From assembly GCA_030838475.1 (NCBI GenBank), contig JAUZFP010000156.1:1-40621 (forward strand): a DNA stretch of 40,621 bases, written 5' to 3'. The translations under genes were made by a program, and so were the position numbers. Below, piece after piece: positions 8,052 through 16,215 of this stretch. The stretch's first letter is position 1; each line of letters begins with the position of its first letter. Under the pieces are notes generated by a model, which was not told where the DNA came from, made no database searches, and was given only the letters and a program-made list of their open reading frames with translations. This DNA is from Actinomycetota bacterium (lineage in GTDB: Bacteria; Actinomycetota; Actinomycetes; Actinomycetales; Microbacteriaceae).

Positions 8052-10258
8052 GTGTCACCCCGAGTGATGACAAGCGTCTCCCAGTCGTCGAGGTCGATGA
8101 TCTCGACGACGGAATCCACGATGGGCATCGCCACGACGCCGCGGCCACTCACCCGGGAGACCGATACCGTGTCCTCAGGTACGGCGAGTCGCAGGCTGGA
8201 GAGCTTCGGCACATCCTCAATCGCCGCCGGCTGAGGGGCTCCGAACAGGTCGAGCGACAGCACGGGGTATCCCGTTACGAGGTGCGCGACCTGAACCTGC
8301 CCCTGGGTGGTCAGCACAAGTTCGGTGTTGTTGTGCGTTCCGAGGACGCGCACGACCGGATCTTCTCCCGCCGCACGCCGAACCAGCGCGGCGAGGAGAT
8401 CGCGATACGCACCGTGCCCAAGCCGAGCCCGATTGTTGCCGAGTCGTGCCGTCGACACGATGACACGGCCCTTGCCATAGGGGCGCTCGACGATGATCGG
8501 GTCGGAAGTGTCCGGACCGGGGGCCGGCTGGTTGTTGTGCCAGTAGGTCGACTCGTCCGTCTCGAGGATGGGGTCGGTACGCCGAGCAAGCACGGTTACA
8601 TCCTCCGCCAGTGCCTCGAGCGGGCGCACCCGGCCGTAGTGCGGCAGGAGCCATCGGCCGAGCTGCTCCAGGAGCGTTTCGTCAACCAGGCGGACGTACG
8701 GGAATGTGTATCGGCCGGGCTCACCAAACCGGACCCCCAGCAGGTCCGACAGAGTCGACTCCGGCAGGAGGTTGCCGGATTCATCCCGCACCCCGATCGG
8801 CCCGGTGGCGACGAGCCCGCCGCCGTCCTCAACAAATCGGCGAAGGGCCTCCGCCTCCGGAGCAGACACCGAGAGAACGTCGGGGAGCACCACGACCCTG
8901 AAGTCACCCAGACGGGCGAGGCTCTCTGGGCGCTCGTCGACGAATTGCACCGGCAGGTGAGCCTCCACGAGGGAGCGGTAGCTTCCCGTCACTGCGGCGA
9001 CCAGATCGCTGGCCGCTGAGCGCGGTTCGCTCCTGGGAAACTGAGCGGACTGCTCCCCGATGCTGTCGTTCTCCGGGGCACCGAGAAGGCTCTCCAATTC
9101 GCGCGAGGTCTGACTGGCGTAGAGCGCGGCGTACGGCTCCGGATGGAACCCGTTCAGCCAGATCGAACGCTCGTCGATGCGTTCGTAGACGGGGCCGAGC
9201 CGGCGGTAGACCTCCGGCTCGAGTGCCCCCGTTGCGTAGGGTTGGTCATCCAGCGACACGGCCGAGCCGTGCGCGGCGACGGTAAACGCCTCGAACCTGA
9301 GCTGTGCGGATGATCGGAGCGTGAAGTCCCAGGTGTGGACGAATCGGCTCACGAGCGTCTCGGTCGGTCGCCCGAGAACGCCCGCCCGAATGTAGCTGGA
9401 CGCGAAGCTGGGAAAGCCGAGTCCATGCCAGTCTGTATAGCCCTCGCTCGAACCAATGTCGGCCAACGCCAAATGGTTCGTGCTCAGACCGATCACGGCA
9501 TCCACGAACGTCGTCGCGTAGAAGTTCGGAATGAGGGCGGCCATTGGTCGTTCCTCAAGCAGCACCGCCCGCTGTTCCTCGAGATAGTCGGCAAGGATCT
9601 GCTGCGAGAAGTGTACGAGGTCGAGCCAGCCCGAATCGCTTCGATCGACCGGGATCGGGTGTCCATAGCGAACCTCGAACGCGGCCCGACAGCGATAGCA
9701 GACGCAGGGACCGGCAGTCAGAATGTCACTCCACAGTCCGTCGATCGGATACTGCCTCGCGATCTCGCGCACCTGGTCGAGCGCAAGCTGGCGATATCCA
9801 CTCAGCAGGCACAGCGCCGGCCAGCGACCGGTGCTGCCTCGGGACTCGGCGGGCACAAGTGCCCAGTCGGGGTTCGCGAGTGCCTGCGCCGTATCCCACA
9901 TGTTGGAGTAGTAGGCGATGACCCTCATTCCCCGCGAGTGCGCTGCGCCCAGTTGCTCGCCGAACAGGTCGCGACCGGCAAGCGCGGAGTGCTGCCGGCC
10001 GACCTTCGTCGGGTAGTAGGCGTTGCCGTACTGGCATTTCGCAAAGAGAACCACCGAGTCGACACCGGCGGCGGCGAGCACCTCGAGATCCTTCTCCGGG
10101 TCGACACCACTCAGAACCGGGAAGTCCGGGAACGGCGCGTTGCCGCGCTGGTTGGGGTCATTCCAGTCGGGGGTGTGTGAGTCGAAAAACACCCTACGGC
10201 GCGATGTCTCCCACCAGTCGCTACTAGCCTCGGTTACCGGCTCAAGGCGCGTGATCAT
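8048..10258 (-). CDS. Glycoside hydrolase-like protein (GHL6/GH42-type TIM barrel plus trimerisation-like domain)
   Basis: 736 aa from the ATG at 10258, which overlaps the stop of the esterase gene (ATGA); the open frame continues further upstream but would intrude into that gene. There is no signal peptide, so it acts in the cytoplasm on imported oligosaccharide. Residues about 20-370 look like a TIM barrel: FFDSHTPDWN, then DGLWSDI with D178 as a candidate nucleophile, followed by a CVCYRC cysteine cluster (185-190) that recurs in hypothetical glycosyl hydrolase 6-type proteins. Residues about 375-520 resemble the beta-galactosidase trimerisation (GATase-like) domain (VVVLPDVLSVS, then EDGGGLVATGP). 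The linkage cleaved is unknown; alpha-fucosidase- or beta-galactosidase-like activity is plausible given the isomerase and kinase downstream. Confidence 0.7.
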   Translation of the reverse strand: MITRLEPVTEASSDWWETSRRRVFFDSHTPDWNDPNQRGNAPFPDFPVLSGVDPEKDLEVLAAAGVDSVVLFAKCQYGNAYYPTKVGRQHSALAGRDLFGEQLGAAHSRGMRVIAYYSNMWDTAQALANPDWALVPAESRGSTGRWPALCLLSGYRQLALDQVREIARQYPIDGLWSDILTAGPCVCYRCRAAFEVRYGHPIPVDRSDSGWLDLVHFSQQILADYLEEQRAVLLEERPMAALIPNFYATTFVDAVIGLSTNHLALADIGSSEGYTDWHGLGFPSFASSYIRAGVLGRPTETLVSRFVHTWDFTLRSSAQLRFEAFTVAAHGSAVSLDDQPYATGALEPEVYRRLGPVYERIDERSIWLNGFHPEPYAALYASQTSRELESLLGAPENDSIGEQSAQFPRSEPRSAASDLVAAVTGSYRSLVEAHLPVQFVDERPESLARLGDFRVVVLPDVLSVSAPEAEALRRFVEDGGGLVATGPIGVRDESGNLLPESTLSDLLGVRFGEPGRYTFPYVRLVDETLLEQLGRWLLPHYGRVRPLEALAEDVTVLARRTDPILETDESTYWHNNQPAPGPDTSDPIIVERPYGKGRVIVSTARLGNNRARLGHGAYRDLLAALVRRAAGEDPVVRVLGTHNNTELVLTTQGQVQVAHLVTGYPVLSLDLFGAPQPAAIEDVPKLSSLRLAVPEDTVSVSRVSGRGVVAMPIVDSVVEIIDLDDWETLVITRGDT

Positions 10259-11211
10259 GAGGAGGTCTCCAAGGTCGAGGCGAGGTTCCCGTGCAGCGCC
10301 CGCGCCAGCCACTCGTGTCGACGCGCGAGCGCCATGCGGCTGACGGTCGCATCCGGAGCGATCAGGTCGAAGCCGTGCACGGCAGCCTTCTCCTCGAAGA
10401 ACGCGACCGATCCCCCGGACTCGCGGATGCGGTCGGCGAATGCCGCATCTTCGTCGCGAAACAGGTCGAGGTCGCCCGTGTCGATGTAGGTGGGCGGCAA
10501 CCCGGACAGGTCGACGGCACGCCCAGGCGCCGCATACTCGTCTGCCGGTCGTCCACCGAGGTACGCGTCCCACCCGAGGCGATTGAGCCGCGCGTTCCAG
10601 ACCGAGGTGTTCGACAGTGTTCGTGCTCCCTCGGTCTCGCGGTCATCCAGCATCGGATACCGCAGCTGCACTCCAGCGATCGCGGGTCCTGATCGATCCC
10701 GGGATAGCAGGGCCAGACCGGCAGCAAGTCCACCACCGGCGCTGGCGCCGACCACCACGATTCGGTCATAGCGCTCCGCTAGCCAGACCAGCGCCGTGTA
10801 GCAATCATCAAGAGGCTCGGGATACGGGTGCTCCGGCGCGAGCCGATAATCTACCGAAGCGATCCGTACCCCGAGGGCTTCACACAGTTCCCGGGCGTTG
10901 GCGTCGTCCTGACGCGCACTACCGAGGAACATCCCGCCGCCGTGAATCCACAGAATGACGGAACGAGAAATTGAGGAATCCAGCGCGGTTGGCAGGTAGC
11001 GCCGCAGCCCGAGCTGGCTGTCATCGGGCCGACGAATCCACTCGTTGGATCCGCTGGCGGGCGGCATGACCGCGAGGGTCCGATCGAGCCTGCGGACCTG
11101 GTCAACCGTAAGGTCACCCGCGGGCAGATGCGCGGTCAGGGTACCGGAAACGCCGACACGTATCTCTGGGTCGAGGAGCGAATCAATCTCGACCTCGGTG
11201 AGCGTGTCCAT
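10255..11211 (-). CDS. Alpha/beta hydrolase, HSL-type esterase
   Basis: 318 aa. Shows the hormone-sensitive-lipase family signatures: oxyanion-hole HGGG (90-93), the nucleophile elbow GASAG with S157, a late acid D249 in TGDLDLFRDED and H279 in VHGF. No signal peptide. In this operon it most likely removes acetyl or other ester groups from the imported sugar before hydrolysis, as the acetylesterases in pectin and xylan loci do. Its ATG at 11211 shares one base with the stop of the upstream DUF624-like gene, and its stop overlaps the hydrolase start by 4 bp. Confidence 0.85.
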   Translation of the reverse strand: MDTLTEVEIDSLLDPEIRVGVSGTLTAHLPAGDLTVDQVRRLDRTLAVMPPASGSNEWIRRPDDSQLGLRRYLPTALDSSISRSVILWIHGGGMFLGSARQDDANARELCEALGVRIASVDYRLAPEHPYPEPLDDCYTALVWLAERYDRIVVVGASAGGGLAAGLALLSRDRSGPAIAGVQLRYPMLDDRETEGARTLSNTSVWNARLNRLGWDAYLGGRPADEYAAPGRAVDLSGLPPTYIDTGDLDLFRDEDAAFADRIRESGGSVAFFEEKAAVHGFDLIAPDATVSRMALARRHEWLARALHGNLASTLETSS

Positions 11212-11855
11212 TACCGCGTCCCGGAACGATGATCAATTTCGTCGAGTTGCCCGGTGACGATCGCACAGGCAAAGACGAAGAGGTAACAGGGGATGAACAC
11301 GCCGAGCGCGCCAAGGCTCGCGATCACGATGAACCCCGCGATGCAGTTCAGCGCCAGAAGGGTGAGCGCGGTCCCCGGTCGATAGGCGACGAGAACGAAT
11401 CCACCCCGCCAGGCCGACATCCCGGTGCGGCTCCGCACAGCGCCGTAGGCCAGCGCGAAGGGCACGACCAGCAGCAGCAGAGCGGCCAGGAGCACGCCGG
11501 GAATGATCATTGCCCTACCACCCGCGAGTAGCGCGCTCGTGGCGAAGACGCCAAGGTCGATGGAGAGACCCAGCACGATGTCTACCCTGAACGCGTCGCG
11601 GATGACCGGTCGCTCGCCACGGGACAGGATGGACGCAAAACGCACCAGTCCGGTGGCGTACAGGCAGCTTGGAAGTGCCGCCAGCGCAACGAGGGCCCAT
11701 GGGGCGCCGAAGAACCCGGTGAGAACAGGCAGCGCGAGCGCGACCCAGACCAGACCGACCACAATGACGCGCGGCAGCTCGAGCCAGGTCAGCACGGCGG
11801 TGCGACGAAGCTGCGCCGGCTGGCTCAGCGATACCAACGGAATTTGGATAGCCAT
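11211..11855 (-). CDS. YesL/DUF624-like integral membrane protein
   Basis: 214 aa with about five hydrophobic segments (roughly 28-50, 55-72, 100-118, 120-145, 165-205). Layout and position directly behind two MalF/MalG-type permeases match YesL (DUF624) proteins, which accompany carbohydrate ABC transporters such as the B. subtilis yes locus for rhamnogalacturonan. Their function is unknown; a helper of the transporter or a sensor is the usual guess. The start shares one base with the permease stop (TGATG). The call rests on topology and context more than on a distinct motif. Confidence 0.6.
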   Translation of the reverse strand: MAIQIPLVSLSQPAQLRRTAVLTWLELPRVIVVGLVWVALALPVLTGFFGAPWALVALAALPSCLYATGLVRFASILSRGERPVIRDAFRVDIVLGLSIDLGVFATSALLAGGRAMIIPGVLLAALLLLVVPFALAYGAVRSRTGMSAWRGGFVLVAYRPGTALTLLALNCIAGFIVIASLGALGVFIPCYLFVFACAIVTGQLDEIDHRSGTR

Positions 11856-12724
11856 CAGATCTTCAATCCGCTCGACGCGATCGACTGCACGATCCAGCGC
11901 TGCGCGAGGATAAACACGATGAGCACCGGGATGATCGCCATGGTGATGCCCGCGGCAATCGTGCCGAGGCTCCCCGTCCCGTATCGACCGGCAAGCAGTA
12001 CCAGGCCGACCGGCAGTGTCTCCTGGTTGACCGAGCTGATCATGACCAGGGGCACGAAGAGGTCATTCCACCAATAGGTGAAGGTGAGAATGGCCAGCGT
12101 GGCGAGCGCTGGTCCAGAGAGCGGCAGCATCACCTGGAAGAACATCCTCAGGTGGCCCGCGCCATCAATGCGCGCGGCCTCCTCGAGTTCGCGGGGCAGG
12201 CTGAGGAAATGTTGGCGCATGAGGAAGATGCCGAAGGCGCTGAAGATCGGCGGCAGGATGAGGGCCCAGAGCGTATTCGTGAGCCCGAGATTAGTCATGA
12301 TCAGGAACAGCGGGACGATCGTGACCTGCAACGGGATCATGAGGCCGCCGATGACAATCGTGAACGCCACGTTCTTGCCGCGGAAGTTCAGCCGCGCAAA
12401 TGCGTAGCCAGCGGTCGACGCGGTGATGAGCTGAAGCAGCGTGATGCTGGTCGCGACGATGATCGAATTCAGCGCGAACTGGGCGAACGGCACCTGCGCG
12501 AACACCTTGCCGAAGTTTCCGACGGCGGGAGCACTCGGCAGGGTCGGCGGCAGGCGGTAGAGCTCAGCATCCGTTGGCGAGATCGCCCCACGGAAGATCC
12601 AGAGGAACGGCGCCACAATGGCGATCGCGGCCAGGCCGAGCACCAGAAAGGTAAGTACGCGGAGCAGCAGGTCCGTTCCGCGGTGGGACCGGACCCGAGC
12701 GGCCGGGTTTCGTATGGCGGTCAT
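11855..12724 (-). CDS. Carbohydrate ABC transporter permease (MalG type)
   Basis: 289 aa from the ATG at 12724, which overlaps the stop of the partner permease (ATGA). An ATG 15 bp upstream is possible but is not coupled. Six membrane segments are expected. The cytoplasmic EAA loop reads EEAARIDGAG followed by the MLP turn, the docking site for the ATPase. It forms the membrane channel with the permease upstream and takes sugar from the binding protein encoded at 13680-14981. No ATPase gene is present in this operon; in actinobacteria a shared MsiK-like ATPase often serves such importers. Confidence 0.93.
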   Translation of the reverse strand: MTAIRNPAARVRSHRGTDLLLRVLTFLVLGLAAIAIVAPFLWIFRGAISPTDAELYRLPPTLPSAPAVGNFGKVFAQVPFAQFALNSIIVATSITLLQLITASTAGYAFARLNFRGKNVAFTIVIGGLMIPLQVTIVPLFLIMTNLGLTNTLWALILPPIFSAFGIFLMRQHFLSLPRELEEAARIDGAGHLRMFFQVMLPLSGPALATLAILTFTYWWNDLFVPLVMISSVNQETLPVGLVLLAGRYGTGSLGTIAAGITMAIIPVLIVFILAQRWIVQSIASSGLKI

Positions 12725-13677
12725 TCGTAGAACGTCCATCTGCGGGAGAGTCGGAATTGGATCAGGGTAAGGATGACCAGGAGCAGGACGAGCGTGAGCC
12801 CGACTGTCGACGCATACCCGATCTCGAAGCCTTGGAACGCGGTGTCGTAGATGTACTCGACGATGGTTCGGCTGGAGTCTCCCGGCCCGCCCTGCGTGAG
12901 CACCCGGGGTTCGGCAAAGACCTGGAACGCATTGATCGTGTTGATCACGAGTAGGAAGAAGACCGTCGGCGAAAGCAGGGGGAAGGTGATTCGCCAGAAC
13001 CGCGTCCAGGCATTTGCGCCATCGACGATGGCCGCCTCGCGAACCTCGTTCGGTATTCCCTGAAGACCGGCAATATAGATGAGGATCGAGAATCCGAGCG
13101 TCTTCCACGAGTTGACGAGGATTATCGCGACCGGTGCCCACTGGGTGGTGCCGAGCCAGTTGATGTGCTGGATGCCCAGGAAACTGAGCCAGTAATTGAC
13201 AAGCCCGAAGTCCTTGTCGAGCAGGAACCGCCAGATCAGAGCGACCGCAGATGACGACACAACGAACGGGAACAGGAATGACAGGCGGAAGAACCCGCGA
13301 ATCCATCGCGGCATCCGCACCTCGAGCAACACCGCGAGCAGCAACCCGATCACAATGTTGATCGCCAGGATCGCGACAGCCATGTAGGTGGTCGATCCGA
13401 ACACGGCCAGCAGGTGGTGATCCTTGAACAGCTGCAGGTAGTTCGCGCCGCCGACGAACGACGGCGGGGAGAGCAGGTTCCAGTCGAAGAAGCTGAGGAG
13501 GACGACGCCAACGGTCGGCGTCAGCACGAAGAGCAGGAACCCAATGCCCGAGGGAGCGAGGAAGCCGGCGGCGGCCAGACCGTCGCCGCGCCTTGTCTTT
13601 CTTTGTGGTCTTTCGCTACCAGGGGTGACGCCTCGAAGGACGTCACCCCCGATTCCGCGAGCGGAGGGTAGTGACAT
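12721..13677 (-). CDS. Carbohydrate ABC transporter permease (MalF/UgpA type)
   Basis: 318 aa with six predicted membrane helices and the EAA motif REAAIVDGAN followed by FPLLSP. The N-terminus is a polar stretch of about 30 residues before the first helix. It starts 2 bp after the binding-protein stop. Its first codons contain a strong inverted repeat (13622-13649), so the very start of the message can fold. It pairs with the MalG-type permease downstream, with which it overlaps by 4 bp. Confidence 0.93.
   Translation of the reverse strand: MSLPSARGIGGDVLRGVTPGSERPQRKTRRGDGLAAAGFLAPSGIGFLLFVLTPTVGVVLLSFFDWNLLSPPSFVGGANYLQLFKDHHLLAVFGSTTYMAVAILAINIVIGLLLAVLLEVRMPRWIRGFFRLSFLFPFVVSSSAVALIWRFLLDKDFGLVNYWLSFLGIQHINWLGTTQWAPVAIILVNSWKTLGFSILIYIAGLQGIPNEVREAAIVDGANAWTRFWRITFPLLSPTVFFLLVINTINAFQVFAEPRVLTQGGPGDSSRTIVEYIYDTAFQGFEIGYASTVGLTLVLLLVILTLIQFRLSRRWTFYE
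13622..13649 (-). promoter_or_regulatory. Hairpin in the first codons of the permease gene, at the binding protein/permease junction
   Basis: GGGGTGACG at 13622-13630 and CGTCACCCC at 13641-13649 form a perfect 9-bp stem with a 10-nt loop. It begins 28 nt inside the permease gene and about 30 nt after the binding-protein stop codon. Such structures at this junction often protect the upstream message or slow downstream translation. There is no T-run, so it is not a simple terminator. Confidence 0.5.
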
Positions 13678-13679
13678 TG

Positions 13680-14981
13680 TTAGTCGCAGGTCACAATCGG
13701 CTCGAGGTCCTTCTGCATCTGGTCGAGACCCTGCTGGACGGTGTCATTGCCACCGAAGATCAGCTGGGTGTCTTGCAGAACGGCAGACTCGAACTGGGTG
13801 TACTTGGCCGGAGCCGGGAACGGAGCGAGCACCTTGTAGTTGTCGACCGCGTCGTAGTACAGCTTCGTGTTTGCCGGCGGAATGCCGGCGGCGACGGTCT
13901 TGTCGGCCGTCGAACGAAGCGAGGGGACGCTGTCGAAGGGGGCCGTCTTCGTGCCGATCTCGGCATCCTGAACCTCAGCGCTGGCGGCGTACTTCTGGAA
14001 CTCCCAGGCCAGCTTGGTGTTCTGAGACGACTTCAGGATCGGGTAACCACCCGCACCGAGCGTGGTTTGGTAGGTCGAACCAGTCGGGTAGCGGGTGATG
14101 TCGAAGGACGTGAATCCGGCGCCCAGGATGCTCGGCAGTACATAGCGGCCAGCGCCGAACATGGCGATCTTGCCGTTCTCGAACTGCGAGATCAGGTCGT
14201 TGCTCGCCGGCGGTGCAGGCGAAATGCCCTGCTTGATGAGACCGTTGAGGAACGTGTACGTCGCCACCATCGGCGCACTGTTAGCGGTCGGCTTGCACAC
14301 GTCGCTACTGACGATGTTGCCGCCCTGGTTGGCCACCCACGGAAGGATTCCGGGAGCGATCTCGGTGCCGGTCCAGGCGTAACCGTACGTGCCCGAGGTC
14401 GTAAGTTGCTTCGCGACCGACTGGAACTGGGGCCAGGTCCAGTCTCCGGTCGGAGCAGGAATACCCGCCGCCTTGAAGAGGTCGGTGTTGTAGTAGATCA
14501 CGAAGTCGTTGAACCCGAATGGGAGGCTCGCGATGTCTTTGCCCGCACTGAAGGACTTGAGCAGACCGGGCGCCATGTCGTCCTTGATCTTCTTGGCCTC
14601 CGGGTCCGTATTCAGGAACGAGTTGATCGGGAGCAGCAGGTTGTTCTGATCGAGGAACTTGACACCCTCAGACGCCATAAACGCGATGTCCGGGTGCTTG
14701 CCGCTCGCGATCAGTGTGGCGAGATTGGCGACATACTCGCCCCATCCGCCCCCGGCGATCGGGGTGAGGTTGACGGTCGTGCCAGGGTTCTTCGCCTCGA
14801 AGCCCTTCTGCAGCTTCGTGTTGTTGGTGACGGCGCCCGGACCGTAGTTCCAGTAGGCGATGTCGATGGTCTTGTTGACCTTGGTTGGTGTCGCTCCTGA
14901 CGAACTGCAGCCTGCAAGCATCGCGACGGCGACGCCAGCGGCAATCGCCATCGCGGCGATTCTTTTGGTGCTGTGCTTCAT
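13680..14981 (-). CDS. Sugar ABC transporter substrate-binding lipoprotein
   Basis: 433 aa. The signal peptide ends in a lipobox LAGC with the lipidated C25, followed by a Ser/Gly/Thr linker. The rest fits the family 1 solute-binding proteins (MalE/UgpB-like): GWGEYVANL near the N-terminus, then FGFNDFVIYYNTDLFKAAG. Tethered outside the membrane, it captures the oligosaccharide and delivers it to the two permeases. GGAGAGG at 14993-14999 is the ribosome site, 11 nt before the ATG. It is the first gene after the repressor and has its own operator-controlled promoter at 15020-15048. Confidence 0.93.
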   Translation of the reverse strand: MKHSTKRIAAMAIAAGVAVAMLAGCSSSGATPTKVNKTIDIAYWNYGPGAVTNNTKLQKGFEAKNPGTTVNLTPIAGGGWGEYVANLATLIASGKHPDIAFMASEGVKFLDQNNLLLPINSFLNTDPEAKKIKDDMAPGLLKSFSAGKDIASLPFGFNDFVIYYNTDLFKAAGIPAPTGDWTWPQFQSVAKQLTTSGTYGYAWTGTEIAPGILPWVANQGGNIVSSDVCKPTANSAPMVATYTFLNGLIKQGISPAPPASNDLISQFENGKIAMFGAGRYVLPSILGAGFTSFDITRYPTGSTYQTTLGAGGYPILKSSQNTKLAWEFQKYAASAEVQDAEIGTKTAPFDSVPSLRSTADKTVAAGIPPANTKLYYDAVDNYKVLAPFPAPAKYTQFESAVLQDTQLIFGGNDTVQQGLDQMQKDLEPIVTCD

Positions 14982-15019
14982 TAGGGGTAAATCCTCTCCG
15001 TTGAGAATCGGCTGCCATA

Positions 15020-15048
15020 AGTAGACCCGAAGAAATCGGTTTCGTCAA
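15020..15048 (-). promoter_or_regulatory. Promoter of the first sugar operon
   Basis: On the - strand a -35 element TTGACG (15043-15048) is separated by exactly 17 bp from a -10 element TCTACT (15020-15025). Transcription would start near 15013, about 32 nt upstream of the binding-protein ATG. The operator at 15032-15043 lies in the spacer, so a bound repressor would block RNA polymerase. Confidence 0.6.
15032..15043 (-). promoter_or_regulatory. LacI-type operator O1
   Basis: GAAATCGGTTTC, a near-perfect palindrome around a central CG, typical of LacI-family sites. The same 12-mer occurs at 16191-16202 and a near match at 15101-15112. The adjacent LacI gene (15177-16169) is the obvious regulator. 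Confidence 0.7.
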
Positions 15049-15100
15049 GGTGCAGTTTTCAGCATCCATTCTGGGTCTGAATCCCAGTTGTTATATGAAA

Positions 15101-15112
15101 GAAACCGATTCC
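15101..15112 (+). promoter_or_regulatory. LacI-type operator O2 (auxiliary)
   Basis: GAAACCGATTCC differs by one base from the reverse complement of O1. It lies 69 bp (centre to centre) upstream of O1, a distance compatible with looping between two sites. Confidence 0.55.
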
Positions 15113-15176
15113 ATAAATTGCGCGAGTTTTCGGGAAAAACGAAACAACCGTGCGCGCGAATACCCCGCACGAAAGC

Positions 15177-16169
15177 TCAGCGTGCCGATACGGGCGTTGA
15201 GCTCTTCGTAATCTGGGCGCGCAGCACAACGGTGCGCGCGGGCTGGTCGTCGCCACCGATTCGTTCGAGAAGCATGTTCGCCGCAGTGGTGCCGAGGTGC
15301 CGCGCCGGGAGGTGCACCTGCGTGATGGCGCGCGGAGGCAAAGTGGCGAACGGAAGATCACCGACGACCGCGACGCCAAAATCGGGAGGCACGAGCCCGG
15401 CCTCGGACAGCACCTGGATCGCGCCGACCGCCATCAGGTTGTTGGTAGACACGACAGCGTCGGGCGGCTCCGGAAGGGCGAGCAGAGCCTGCATGGCAAG
15501 CCGGCCGCCGTCGACACGGTAGTTGGCGTGCTGGAGGTACGCCTCGAGAGGCGGAGCGCCAGTGCGCTGAGTAACCACTTTCCGCCAGCCAAGGGCGCGA
15601 CCCTCGGTGTCCTCGAGCACGACCGGCCCTGCAATACACGCGATCTTTGTGTATCCCGCATCGAGAAGGGCGCTCGTCGCCGCGATTCCGGCAGCCGGGT
15701 TGTCAACCATGACGGAGTCGATGTTGAGTCCAGTCTGACGATCGATGGCCACGACCGGACGCCCCCGGTCGGTGAGCCGCCTGATGTCACCGTCCTCGGC
15801 AACCGGCGCGAGGATGACCCCGGCCATGTTCTCGGAATTCGCGATGTCGAGATAGTGGGTTTCTTTGTCAGGATCGTCGTCTGTGTTGCAGAGCACCACC
15901 GAGTAGCCCGCTGCCTGGAGGGCGTCTTCCACGCCGCGAGCGAGTGCGGTGAAGAACGGGTTCTCGATGTCGGGAATGAGCAAGGCGACGATTTCCGAGG
16001 TTTGGTTGCGCAGTCGGCGAGCCGTCTTGTTCGGCGAGTACCTGAGCTCATCCGACGCAGCGCGGACGAGATCCACTTTCTCGGCCGAAACGGGCATGCC
16101 GTTGAAGACACGCGACACCGTTGCGGGAGAAACGCCCGCCTTCGCTGCTACCTCGTAAATGGTCACCAT
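15177..16169 (-). CDS. LacI-family transcriptional repressor of the first sugar operon
   Basis: 330 aa. The N-terminal helix-turn-helix (residues 4-24) contains VSPATVSRVFNG, and the hinge and periplasmic-binding-like domain follow (IVALLIPDIENPFF, then VDNPAAG). The effector is probably a sugar or sugar phosphate of the pathway. The gene lies directly upstream of, and in the same direction as, the operon it should control. A copy of its operator (16191-16202) sits just ahead of its own start, implying autoregulation. No ribosome site precedes the ATG at 16169. A -10-like TAGAGT at 16178-16183 puts the RNA start within a few bases of the ATG, so a leaderless message is likely. Confidence 0.93.
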   Translation of the reverse strand: MVTIYEVAAKAGVSPATVSRVFNGMPVSAEKVDLVRAASDELRYSPNKTARRLRNQTSEIVALLIPDIENPFFTALARGVEDALQAAGYSVVLCNTDDDPDKETHYLDIANSENMAGVILAPVAEDGDIRRLTDRGRPVVAIDRQTGLNIDSVMVDNPAAGIAATSALLDAGYTKIACIAGPVVLEDTEGRALGWRKVVTQRTGAPPLEAYLQHANYRVDGGRLAMQALLALPEPPDAVVSTNNLMAVGAIQVLSEAGLVPPDFGVAVVGDLPFATLPPRAITQVHLPARHLGTTAANMLLERIGGDDQPARTVVLRAQITKSSTPVSAR

Positions 16170-16177
16170 GACGACTC

Positions 16178-16202
16178 ACTCTAGCCAAAAGAAATCGGTT
16201 TC
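16178..16202 (-). promoter_or_regulatory. Autoregulated LacI promoter with operator O3
   Basis: Operator GAAATCGGTTTC at 16191-16202 is identical to O1 and lies just upstream of a -10-like TAGAGT (16178-16183). The 46-bp gap between the GH42 stop and the LacI start holds nothing else recognisable. As at O1, the operator occupies the core promoter. Confidence 0.55.
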
Positions 16203-16215
16203 ACGCACTCCGCTT

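Noticed and set aside
10259..10573. N-terminal extension of the GHL6-like hydrolase
   Set aside because: It lies within the esterase gene, is Arg-rich and disordered, and the coupled ATG at 10258 is a far better start.
12725..13306. N-terminal extension of the MalG-type permease
   Set aside because: It is a shadow of the partner permease gene in another frame; the ATGA-coupled start at 12724 gives the normal length.
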